Of a stretch of DNA of 31,090 nucleotides, positions 1 through 6,633 are shown one piece after another (the first letter of the stretch is position 1; every line of letters begins with the position of its first letter). The position numbers and the translations under genes are program-made. The stretch comes from CAZUNB01 sp964622235 (GTDB lineage Bacteria; Patescibacteriota; Saccharimonadia; Saccharimonadales; JAGPDM01), in assembly GCA_964622235.1 (NCBI GenBank), contig CAZUNB010000010.1, positions 1-31,090 of the forward strand, given 5' to 3'. Below the pieces are notes generated by a model. It ran no database searches. It had not been told where the DNA came from and saw only the letters and a list, made by a program, of their open reading frames with translations.

Positions 1-343
1 CTATTTTTGGATCAACATTTCCGATAATCCCAATGGTTATCCCACCGAGCAAAACGCTATATAAAATACTTCTTTTCGGTTCATCCTGCCCGTCAATGTG
101 TCTGCTGGCAGGGATTGCCGTAATAGCAGCCTCGTTGATTTCATACTCACCCGGCGTATTAACTACAAATTGATTATCCCCGAAAGTCACGTCCTCAGCA
201 GCTACTTGATCAGTGCAGAGAACCACCTCGGCACTAATCTTTTTCGGTTTGAGCCCAAACTGTGACCAGAACGGATCAATGAGCAAACTACCTTTTCTAT
301 GACTTAGCTCGATTACACCGCCACCGTAATATTTTATTTCCAT
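1..343 (-). CDS. MBL-fold protein with lost metal site (partial)
   Basis: This reading frame starts at an ATG at 343-341 and runs off the left edge, giving 114 visible residues. It resembles the COG2220-type (UlaG-like) metallo-beta-lactamase-fold proteins common in CPR genomes: it begins MEIKYYGGGVIEL, then has LLIDPF..FGLKPKK..AEVVL and later the conserved FVVNTPGEYEI. In active relatives the strand ending AxxVL is followed by THxHxDH. Here that stretch reads CTDQVAAED, with no histidines, and the later GD metal ligand position reads IIGNVD. So I infer a fold without the usual zinc site. It lies 16 bp after the winged-helix gene on the same strand and is probably co-transcribed with it. The fold assignment rests on motif resemblance only; the missing C-terminal half could hold further ligands. 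Confidence 0.6.
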   Translation of the reverse strand, partial: MEIKYYGGGVIELSHRKGSLLIDPFWSQFGLKPKKISAEVVLCTDQVAAEDVTFGDNQFVVNTPGEYEINEAAITAIPASRHIDGQDEPKRSILYSVLLGGITIGIIGNVDPKI

Positions 344-359
344 GCCTTAACTCCTCAAA

Positions 360-938
360 TTACTTATTGTCTCTTGAAAGTTCATCTACTACCACTGACT
401 TTTTCGCATCTTCGACAGTTAGGATGAATCGATCATTCAGGTCGCGCCGATACTGATACTCATCATGAGACAGGACGGAATAGTTGAGTTCATTGCCCTT
501 CTCCTTCTCGAGTTCAGCCACTAGTTTCTTCAATTTAGCGTCAGTTACATCTCCAACCACAAACAAATCAACTGGAGCAGCATCTTCACGGACAAAGAAT
601 CCCATCAGGTAAAGTAATTTAACATCACCCAGGTTACGATAGCGTTGCTGCTGTGTATTCATCTCTTCAGTTACCTCACTTTTAGCACTAGTAAAGATAC
701 TACCGAGTGCCTTAGCGTGCTGGTACTTTTCATTCAGTTGATAATAGAGTTTATTGTCGCTATTTTCCGAGCTAATAATCCCAACATTTAGTAAATTAGA
801 CAACTCACGACGCACCGAATTAATCTGCTCATCGATAGTTCGAGTAATCTCACGAACAAAGTAGGGTCGCCCAGGATTATTATAGAAAAGATGCAAGAGC
901 TTTACTCGTGTCTTTGAACCAAATAGTTGATCAATCAT
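360..938 (-). CDS. winged-helix transcriptional regulator with NTase-like C-terminal domain
   Basis: This 192-aa protein has an ArsR/MarR-like winged helix at residues 1-70 (MIDQLFGSKTRVKLLHLF, then the recognition region FVREITRTIDEQINSVRREL and the wing GIISSE...KLYYQLN). A second alpha/beta domain at about 100-185 carries LLYLMGFFVRE...VDLFVVGDV, which is like the minimal nucleotidyltransferase fold that many CPR wHTH proteins carry, but the catalytic GS(x)nDxD signature is not clear. It is a soluble DNA-binding protein, probably autoregulatory. It is the first gene of a two-gene unit with the MBL-fold gene. Its target and ligand cannot be read from sequence. Confidence 0.7.
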   Translation of the reverse strand: MIDQLFGSKTRVKLLHLFYNNPGRPYFVREITRTIDEQINSVRRELSNLLNVGIISSENSDNKLYYQLNEKYQHAKALGSIFTSAKSEVTEEMNTQQQRYRNLGDVKLLYLMGFFVREDAAPVDLFVVGDVTDAKLKKLVAELEKEKGNELNYSVLSHDEYQYRRDLNDRFILTVEDAKKSVVVDELSRDNK

Positions 939-966
939 TTTTATATTTCCACTTATTCTACAATCT

Positions 967-975
967 AGTATACCA
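967..975 (-). promoter_or_regulatory. extended -10 promoter for the wHTH gene
   Basis: On the minus strand the sequence reads TGGTATACT, an extended -10 element (TGG plus TATACT), 28 bp before the ATG at 938. No convincing -35 is visible. It matches the TG(C/G)TAnnAT style seen before other genes in the window. Confidence 0.55.
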
Positions 976-1016
976 GCTAGTGAACAATTATTGTAGACTT
1001 AAGGAAACCGAGATAG

Positions 1017-1733
1017 CTACCGCGACAATTCTACTGATTGTCTATGGAGTTCGTTCTCAATCGAATCATCTATCGGCAAAAAATCTGTGTTCGGGTACTT
1101 TCGATCGAGTGCTGTTTGAAGTAAGAAGTCGGCTACTGCTGGGTTTCGGGGTAACAGTGGCCCGTGGAGATAGCTACCTATTACATTTTTGGTTATCGCG
1201 CCTTCCGTCGTGTCCTCCAAATTATTGCCATAGAGCTTCTTGGTGCGACCAAAAGGCTGTTGCCCTGCCTGAAGGTCTGTTTGGCCACTGTGATTCTCAA
1301 AACCAGTAATTGTTCCAAATTTTGTCTCAACCGTTATGTTACCAATATTTCTCTTATCGCCACCAGTAGTGGCACAATCAAAGATACCGATTCCTTCTAG
1401 TTTTTCTTGCTGGTTAGTAACGAACCAATTACCAAAAAGCTGAAAGGACCCGCAGATTACCAGCATTGGGAGGCCGTCTTGCGCTGCAGTCCGAAATTCT
1501 GCACCCATTCGGGGTATCATTTTTGAAACGTCAATTTGACCGCTGTCCTGACCACCGCCACCAACAATAAGATCAATATCAGAAATACTAGAGGTCAGAC
1601 TTCCGATTTCAATAACGTCAGAAGTGATGCCGCGCCACGCCAATCGTTTCTGCAATGTTACAATATTGCCCTGGTCTCCATAAATATTGAGCTGTTTTGG
1701 AAATAATTGTCCGATAATAATTTTTCTGGTCAT
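1017..1733 (-). CDS. gatD: lipid II isoglutaminyl synthase, glutaminase subunit GatD
   Basis: This 238-aa class-I glutamine amidotransferase (CobB/CobQ-like) should release ammonia from glutamine for MurT, which amidates the D-Glu of lipid II to D-isoglutamine in the cytosol. The nucleophile is seen in MLVICGSFQLFG (Cys near residue 94), and the paired His is in GSYLHGPLLPRNP near residue 190. The N-terminal IIIGQLFPKQLNIYGDQGN matches GatD proteins. The start codon lies 1 bp after the murT stop, so the pair is translationally coupled. It is the last gene of the thrS-led operon. Length is normal for the family. Confidence 0.93.
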   Translation of the reverse strand: MTRKIIIGQLFPKQLNIYGDQGNIVTLQKRLAWRGITSDVIEIGSLTSSISDIDLIVGGGGQDSGQIDVSKMIPRMGAEFRTAAQDGLPMLVICGSFQLFGNWFVTNQQEKLEGIGIFDCATTGGDKRNIGNITVETKFGTITGFENHSGQTDLQAGQQPFGRTKKLYGNNLEDTTEGAITKNVIGSYLHGPLLPRNPAVADFLLQTALDRKYPNTDFLPIDDSIENELHRQSVELSR

Positions 1734-1734
1734 T

Positions 1735-2976
1735 TTACTTTGCCTCTTTCTTCAGTGTGTCACGAGCTTCAAGCATAGCGGTGTAAGTTGCTACTATAGT
1801 AAGCTTTAGGTCCTTTCTTTTAGCCTCAAGAAAAGCCATAATAGCCTCCTCTACCCCAGCATCAGTGTACTCTGTCTTAATATCTGCATAGCGAAGCCGT
1901 AGCTGCATATCTAGACCTCGGCTCCCGCCTGTGAAAAAATCACTCCTTAAATTGCCTAGACGATACAAGTCTACGTCCCAAAGCCAAGAAACATCCCTAC
2001 CATCTGCTAACTTATCATTAATTAGAAAAAGAATCGGCTGATCGTGCATCAGCAGATTAGAAATCACCTGATTAAAACCGGTTGGATTCTTGACTAGCTG
2101 TATTGAGATATTTCTACCTTTATACTGCAACGTTTCTCCTCGACCAAAAAGTGGCTCTACTTCTGCTAGAGCAGCTTTTGCGGTCTCCGAGTTTACACCA
2201 GCTTCATTTGCCAAAGAGTAAGCTGCAAGAACATTAAGTGCATTGTAAGCACCAAGTAATTTGGTAGAGAGCTCTACTGACGACTTTTTGTGTTCAATAA
2301 TCATATGCTGTACATTTTCTATTTGTTGTATTTTTATCAACGTATAATCACTACCCTCATCTGTCAATTCTGTTTGTGACTTGTCGAGTGGCAAAGCCTC
2401 GTAGTACTTTTTATCAACACTAAATGTAACGATATCTAGTGCAGGCAACTCTGCAATGTCGCGGAGTGAAGGGTCGCGACCATAGTATATTATTTTTTTG
2501 GCATGAACGCAGGCTTCAATTACTTTCTTAGCGGCACCATCAAGCTCACCATAACGATCTAGTTGGTCGCGGTAGATATTAGTTACGACTAAAAATTCTG
2601 GTTTAAATAATGCTGTAATCTCAGCTACATAGCCCTCATCGACTTCAATCACGAGCCAGTCTTTCCTTAACTTACCACTAAGAGTCAAGTCATCCAATAG
2701 GCTCGAGATTATCCCCCTTGGCATGTTGCTTCCAGATCGATTAGTAGCAACCGAATAATTAGCTTTTTTTAGTATCTCCACGATAAGTTTCGTAGTGGTG
2801 GTTTTACCATTTGTTCCAGTAACAACTATTGTTTTGGGATTTCTGGCTGCAACGCTAGCAAGAAAAGATGGGAATATTTTATCGACCATTTTACCCGGAA
2901 AGGCCGTCGCTCTGGAGCCTCTCAAGCGAACAACCTTAGCAGTTATGCGTCCAAAAATAATCGGCAAGCTAATCAT
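1735..2976 (-). CDS. murT: lipid II isoglutaminyl synthase, Mur ligase-like subunit MurT
   Basis: This 413-aa Mur-ligase-family protein (central domain plus DUF1727) forms the amidating complex with GatD. The ATP loop VVTGTNGKTTTTK is at about residues 51-63, and the C-terminal DGRDVSWLWDVDL region holds the Asp thought to be catalytic in MurT. The N-terminal SRATAFPGKMV is typical. The start is ATG at 2976, with AAGG just upstream. In Staphylococcus and Streptococcus MurT a four-cysteine zinc ribbon is inserted in the middle domain; here the matching region (about 180-215) has no cysteine, and the only cysteine I see nearby is in EACVHAKK. This is a shortened middle domain, not a loss of the active site. 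Confidence 0.93.
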   Translation of the reverse strand: MISLPIIFGRITAKVVRLRGSRATAFPGKMVDKIFPSFLASVAARNPKTIVVTGTNGKTTTTKLIVEILKKANYSVATNRSGSNMPRGIISSLLDDLTLSGKLRKDWLVIEVDEGYVAEITALFKPEFLVVTNIYRDQLDRYGELDGAAKKVIEACVHAKKIIYYGRDPSLRDIAELPALDIVTFSVDKKYYEALPLDKSQTELTDEGSDYTLIKIQQIENVQHMIIEHKKSSVELSTKLLGAYNALNVLAAYSLANEAGVNSETAKAALAEVEPLFGRGETLQYKGRNISIQLVKNPTGFNQVISNLLMHDQPILFLINDKLADGRDVSWLWDVDLYRLGNLRSDFFTGGSRGLDMQLRLRYADIKTEYTDAGVEEAIMAFLEAKRKDLKLTIVATYTAMLEARDTLKKEAK

Positions 2977-2985
2977 ATAACCTTA

Positions 2986-4158
2986 TTATACGGTACTATT
3001 AACAAAATCTTCGATCAAGTCTTCAGCTTGCTTCTTATTACACCAATAGACGTCTTTATTTTTTCGAAACCATGTCCGTTGGCGTTTAGCTAATTTCATG
3101 CAATTCTGGGTGATTTTCTTCGCCACTTCTTGCTCTGATATTACTGGATAATCACGCCACTCTGTATAGCCTATACCTTTCATTGCTTCAACACCCCAGC
3201 CGTATTCTTTTGCTAGATTTTCTACTTCAACTCCTAGCCCGTGCTGAATCATTTGCTTGGTTCGCATGAGAAGTCGTTGCTCCAGCATATCTCTATCCTG
3301 GTTTAGCGCCAGGTAAAGAGTTTCTGGACGAAGATTTAGTGCAGATAGCGGCTTTCGTCCATTATTCTCGATTGCTCGAACAACTCGTCGTTTATTCTGT
3401 CCATCAACATTAGTTAAATCGATCTGTTTATTATCAGCTATTCGGTGTAATTCTGACAATGATTTGTTATCAAGTTCTTTACGATAGACCTTATCAGTGT
3501 TATCTAAAAATGAATATGAGTAGACGACACTATCTGTATATAGCCCTGTTCCACCAACGATGATTGGTAGTTTGCCCTGCCCTTGAATCTCCGCAATAGC
3601 TTTAATCGTAATCTGCTGATATGCGGCAGCACTGAAATCCTGGTCAACGTCGACTACATCTATTCCATAGTGGTTGATCTCAGACTGTTCAGATACTGTT
3701 GGCTTGGCGGTGCCGATATCCATTTTTCGTCTAATTGCCCAGGAGTCTGCAGAGATAATACTTCCGTTATAGTTTCTGGCCACCTCCATGGCTAAACTTG
3801 ATTTACCTGACCCAGTTTCGCCACCAATCACTACCAGTTTGCCTGATAACCACCGAGGCATCCCTTTAACGAAATATGAGCTACTGACTCGATTATTGGC
3901 TACTTTAACATTTTCCTCTGCCAGTGCCTCTGCCTGGCGAGAGACTCCGCCGGGGAAACCTTCAGCCAATCGGCCGTCGGCATGAATCACTCGATGCCAT
4001 GGCAGCTTGCTATCACCGAAGTGAGCTAGTTGTCCAACTTGTCGCGATAAGCTAGCGTTGCCGGACAACGCAGCCAAACCACCGTAACTTATGACACTAC
4101 CAGCGGGAATGTGATACATGAACCAATTTACTCTTTTTGAAAACTCATCCATTTTCAC
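2986..4158 (-). CDS. miaA: fusion: alkyltransferase-like (ATL) domain + tRNA dimethylallyltransferase MiaA
   Basis: One uninterrupted 390-aa frame carries two domains. Residues 1-104 are an MGMT/Ogt-type DNA-binding domain: SYGGLAALSGN..LSRQVGQL is the HTH with its arginine, then KLPWHRVIHADGRLA. The acceptor Cys of PCHR is Trp, as in alkyltransferase-like proteins (E. coli YbaZ type), which bind O6-alkylguanine without repairing it. From residue 106 follows MiaA: P-loop GGETGSGKS, substrate loop ADSWAIRRKMDIGTAKP, GGTGLYTDSV, QNKRRVVRAIE, and LAKRQRTWFRKN. MiaA adds a dimethylallyl group to A37 of UNN-reading tRNAs. The MiaA part is about 285 aa, near full length. Met100 (GMPRWL) could serve as an internal start for MiaA alone. 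It sits 5 bp after thrS and 9 bp before murT. I know of no described ATL-MiaA protein. Confidence 0.9.
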   Translation of the reverse strand: MKMDEFSKRVNWFMYHIPAGSVISYGGLAALSGNASLSRQVGQLAHFGDSKLPWHRVIHADGRLAEGFPGGVSRQAEALAEENVKVANNRVSSSYFVKGMPRWLSGKLVVIGGETGSGKSSLAMEVARNYNGSIISADSWAIRRKMDIGTAKPTVSEQSEINHYGIDVVDVDQDFSAAAYQQITIKAIAEIQGQGKLPIIVGGTGLYTDSVVYSYSFLDNTDKVYRKELDNKSLSELHRIADNKQIDLTNVDGQNKRRVVRAIENNGRKPLSALNLRPETLYLALNQDRDMLEQRLLMRTKQMIQHGLGVEVENLAKEYGWGVEAMKGIGYTEWRDYPVISEQEVAKKITQNCMKLAKRQRTWFRKNKDVYWCNKKQAEDLIEDFVNSTV

Positions 4159-4163
4159 TGAAA

Positions 4164-5993
4164 TTAAAACTCTCTGTTGTCTGTAATCTGCTTAATTGTC
4201 TCAGCGAAATCTTCGAAACTATAAGACCCTTTGCTAAGTGAGATATCAGCCCGTAAACGAGGTGAAACTTCTCCCGATTTAGCTTCTTTGTCGCCAATTA
4301 TCAATGTAATTGGGACTTTCAAACTAGCTGCTTTTTTAATCTTTTTACTAACACTATCATCAGTTTCGTCAATCATAAAACGGATTGATTTTTTTTGTAG
4401 TATTGAAGTAATTTTATCAACATTTTCTCTAACCTTACTACTGTCGTTTACAGGTGCAATTCTTATTTGTTCTGGGGACAACCAAATCGGAAAATTGCCG
4501 GCTGTATGTTCTATGTAGGCAGAAAGAAATCGCTCGATAGATCCCATCATAGCGAAATGTATCATAACGGGGGTCTTTTCTTGTCCGTCTTTGTCTGCAT
4601 ACTTAAGGCCAAACCTTTGAGGCTGCACGAAATCAAGCTGAGGAGTCGCGAGTTGCCATTCCCGCCCAAGCGCATCCATAGCCATAAAATCAATCTTTGG
4701 CCCATAAAAAGCTGCCTCGCCCTTTTCTTCATAGTACTCTAAGCCTGCATCTTCAATGATTTCCTTTAATATAGTTTGCGCATCATTCCATAGCAACCGT
4801 TCGCCCAAATATGAGTCTGAGTCATCACGAAAAGAAAGACGAACCTTCAAGGGCAACCCTAGCTCCTTATAGAACTCAATCACATTGTTAACTAATGAAC
4901 TTATTACATCTTTTATGTGGTCTGGCGCGCAAAATGCATGGCTATCATCTTGAGTGACCGCTCTCACCCTGGCTAGTCCGAGCAACTCGCCTGCCTTTTC
5001 ATCTCGATATACTGTAGTTGTTTCCATATATTTAATCGGAAGATCTTTATAACTACGAGGGTTTGCAGCATAAATCTGTTGATGATGCGGACAGTTCATA
5101 GGCTTCATAACTAGCTCATCACTAGACTCTTGGCTAGTGACTGTTAGCCACTCATCACCGAACTTCTCCCAATGTCCAGAAATCTCATATAACTCTTTTT
5201 TTGCAATATTTGGAGTCCAAACTTTTTCGAATCCGATTCTTTTTCTTAAAAGTTGAGAATAATCATTTAATAACTCCCTTAGTACAGTTCCACGGGGACT
5301 AAATAACGGCAATCCGGCACCAACATGCTGAGAGATTGTAAATAAATCTAACTCCTTACCGAGCTTTCGATGATCACGTTTTTTGGCTTCTTCTAACATC
5401 TGTAAATGATTATTAAGCTCCTCCTTAGTAGCAAATGCTACACCATAGAGTCTTTGCATCTGAGGGTTGCCTTCTTTACCGCGCCAGTATGCACCTGCGA
5501 CACGCATTAGCTTAAAAGCACCGACTTTTCCAGTATTCTCAACATGCGGGCCACGACAGAGGTCAGTGAAATCACCGTTGGTGTAAAAAGACACTTGTTC
5601 GACCGCAGAACTACCATCCGAAATCGTGCCAAGCTCATCGCTATCTAGGTCTTTTGCTACGGTAGTGCCTGAGCGCTTCAGGTCATTCAGTAATTCTGTT
5701 TTATAAGGTTGGTTTGCTGCTTCTGCCCACACTAGTGCTTCGTCGATATCTTTTTCTGATCGAACAAATTCCTGCTTCTGATTGATTATTGTTCGCATCT
5801 CTTTTTCGATCTGTTTGAAATCTTCAGCCGAAATATTAACATCGGCAATGTCTATATCATAATAAAAGCCATTTTCAACTACTGGCCCAACACCGAGCTT
5901 CGCTTGTGGCCACAAGGTCGTTATTGCAGTCGCCATGATGTGCGCAAGGCTGTGACGCATTGCGTAAAGTTGGTCATTGATTTGATCTGCCAT
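4164..5993 (-). CDS. thrS: threonyl-tRNA synthetase, TGS-less
   Basis: This 609-aa class II synthetase charges tRNA-Thr. The editing domain starts at once (MRHSLAHIM, the HxxxH motif) and includes the second editing motif DLCRGPH. The catalytic core has motif 2 (YRDEKAGELLGLARVRAVTQDDSHAF), the zinc ligands Cys (MNCPHH), His (DDSHAF) and His (VMIHFAMMG), and motif 3 (GSIERFLSAYIEH). The C-terminal anticodon-binding domain follows (LSPEQIRIAPVND onward). Compared with the ~640-aa E. coli enzyme, the N-terminal TGS domain is absent; the HSLAH motif is at residue 14. The ATG at 5993 follows AGAAGGG at good spacing. A T-box leader precedes it, and it heads an operon with the ATL-MiaA fusion, murT and gatD. 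Confidence 0.97.
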   Translation of the reverse strand: MADQINDQLYAMRHSLAHIMATAITTLWPQAKLGVGPVVENGFYYDIDIADVNISAEDFKQIEKEMRTIINQKQEFVRSEKDIDEALVWAEAANQPYKTELLNDLKRSGTTVAKDLDSDELGTISDGSSAVEQVSFYTNGDFTDLCRGPHVENTGKVGAFKLMRVAGAYWRGKEGNPQMQRLYGVAFATKEELNNHLQMLEEAKKRDHRKLGKELDLFTISQHVGAGLPLFSPRGTVLRELLNDYSQLLRKRIGFEKVWTPNIAKKELYEISGHWEKFGDEWLTVTSQESSDELVMKPMNCPHHQQIYAANPRSYKDLPIKYMETTTVYRDEKAGELLGLARVRAVTQDDSHAFCAPDHIKDVISSLVNNVIEFYKELGLPLKVRLSFRDDSDSYLGERLLWNDAQTILKEIIEDAGLEYYEEKGEAAFYGPKIDFMAMDALGREWQLATPQLDFVQPQRFGLKYADKDGQEKTPVMIHFAMMGSIERFLSAYIEHTAGNFPIWLSPEQIRIAPVNDSSKVRENVDKITSILQKKSIRFMIDETDDSVSKKIKKAASLKVPITLIIGDKEAKSGEVSPRLRADISLSKGSYSFEDFAETIKQITDNREF

Positions 5994-5999
5994 AAAATT

Positions 6000-6180
6000 C
6001 CCTTCTGGCTAATTTATAAAATAAAAAACACGCTCCATAACATCGTTACTTCGCGCGCTTCGGTTCTCTTTACGTGTGTTAGAGAAGGTTCCACCTTAGC
6101 ATTTACTGTTATCGCATTCATTTTGGCCTGTCTGCAATCGCTCCTAGCCTGCTCGGTAGTTGGTGAGACTACTTCTTTGC
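6000..6180 (-). ncRNA. T-box riboswitch controlling thrS
   Basis: The minus-strand leader from about 6180 to the thrS ribosome site has the 3' half of a T-box. The bulge UGGAACC (6093-6087) matches the consensus UGGNACC. It is followed by helix A2, UUCUCU (6086-6081) pairing with AGAGAA (6069-6064), and flanked by helix A1, GCUAAGG (6100-6094) with CCGAAGC (6063-6057; an AA/GA mismatch in the middle). The 3' strand of A1 is also the 5' strand of a terminator, so the two folds exclude each other. UGGA pairs with UCCA, and the tRNA-Thr at 9777-9853 has discriminator U, unlike the other four tRNAs here. The specifier part is only about 80 nt, shorter than canonical stem I; a hairpin GUAGU-CUCACCA-ACUAC with the Thr codon ACC in its loop is a candidate specifier. 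Confidence 0.82.
6023..6061 (-). terminator. regulated intrinsic terminator of the thrS T-box
   Basis: Read on the minus strand, GAAGCGCGC pairs with GCGUGUUUU in about nine pairs (three G-U), then a 3x3 purine-rich internal loop (GAA/GGA), then GUAAC with GUUAU, followed by six U, an A and four U. The 5' strand overlaps helix A1 of the antiterminator. Confidence 0.78.
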
Positions 6181-6186
6181 AGAATA

Positions 6187-6195
6187 ATTATACCA
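6187..6195 (-). promoter_or_regulatory. extended -10 promoter for the thrS operon
   Basis: The minus strand reads TGGTATAAT, which places the transcript start near 6180 and gives a leader of about 187 nt. No clear -35 is present. It faces a divergent TGGTATAAT for tRNA-Val, 20 bp away. Confidence 0.65.
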
Positions 6196-6215
6196 TATAC
6201 GAAAATATAAAAACT

Positions 6216-6224
6216 TGGTATAAT
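6216..6224 (+). promoter_or_regulatory. extended -10 promoter for tRNA-Val
   Basis: TGGTATAAT ends 10 bp before the mature tRNA 5' end at 6235, so transcription would start at about 6231 with only a few nucleotides of 5' leader. No strong -35 is visible. Confidence 0.6.
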
Positions 6225-6234
6225 CTCATCTTGC

Positions 6235-6311
6235 GGGCAGTTAGCTCAGTTGGCTAGAGCGCCTCATTGACGTTGAGGAGGTCACAGGTTCGAGTCCTGT
6301 ACCGCCCACCA
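6235..6311 (+). tRNA. tRNA-Val (GAC)
   Basis: A full cloverleaf can be drawn: acceptor GGGCAGT with ACCGCCC, D arm GCTC/GAGC, anticodon stem CCTCA/TGAGG with loop TTGACGT (anticodon GAC), T arm ACAGG/CCTGT, discriminator A, and an encoded CCA. One A-C mismatch lies at acceptor pair 5-68. A terminator follows 6 bp later. Confidence 0.95.
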
Positions 6312-6317
6312 AATAAA

Positions 6318-6344
6318 CAACGGCCAATACGGTCGTTTTTTATT
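6318..6344 (+). terminator. intrinsic terminator after tRNA-Val
   Basis: ACGGCC, loop AATAC, GGTCGT, then a run of six T. It ends the single-tRNA transcript. Confidence 0.8.
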
Positions 6345-6380
6345 TGGGTACTTTCCTAGATATTCTTTTATATAATACTA

Positions 6381-6409
6381 TTTACTTTTAATCTTATTTA
6401 TGCTAATAT
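6381..6409 (+). promoter_or_regulatory. promoter TTTACT-17-TAATAT with extended TGC
   Basis: A -35-like TTTACT (6381-6386), a 17-bp spacer and TGCTAATAT (6401-6409) stand 28 bp before the ATG of a small broken ORF. A second TATAAT lies at 6371-6376. Confidence 0.45.
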
Positions 6410-6436
6410 TAATAAACTCAAAATGAGGAAGTTATT

Positions 6437-6627
6437 ATGAACCAAAATAAGCTAGCCAAGCTGCCACTTTTTTACGAAGAAAGCTAATTTTAGCATTCAA
6501 AGTTAAACTGCCTTATGTGATTAGTGGAAAATACTCTATAATCGGCAATTTGTTAAGAAATGTGATGAGAGGCGATGAAACGCAACGTTATTCGGACAAT
6601 TGGCAGACTCATAGACGAAAAGATTGA
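6437..6627 (+). pseudogene. small ORF, frameshifted at a T6 run
   Basis: An ATG at 6437 has a good ribosome site (GAGGAAG, 7 nt away) and a promoter. Its frame reads MNQNKLAKLPLF and stops after 16 codons. One extra T in the six-T run at about 6468-6473 would join it to a frame that continues KLPYVISGKYSIIGNLLRN and ends at TGA 6625-6627, giving about 63 residues with basic, ordinary composition. I do not recognise the product. Alternatives are a 16-aa peptide, a real decayed gene, or a sequencing error in the homopolymer. It ends 6 bp from the convergent wecA-like gene. Confidence 0.35.
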
Positions 6628-6633
6628 CACGAA

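Noticed and set aside
908..1309. 133-codon plus-strand ORF
   Set aside because: It is antisense to gatD and the wHTH gene, with no promoter or ribosome site and an unlikely composition.
2986..4158. Calling the N-terminal domain an active O6-alkylguanine DNA methyltransferase
   Set aside because: The acceptor Cys of PCHR is Trp (PWHR), so it cannot accept an alkyl group; it is alkyltransferase-like.
5994..6180. thrS leader as a leader-peptide attenuator
   Set aside because: I see no short ORF with a run of Thr codons behind a ribosome site, while the T-box bulge and helices fit closely.
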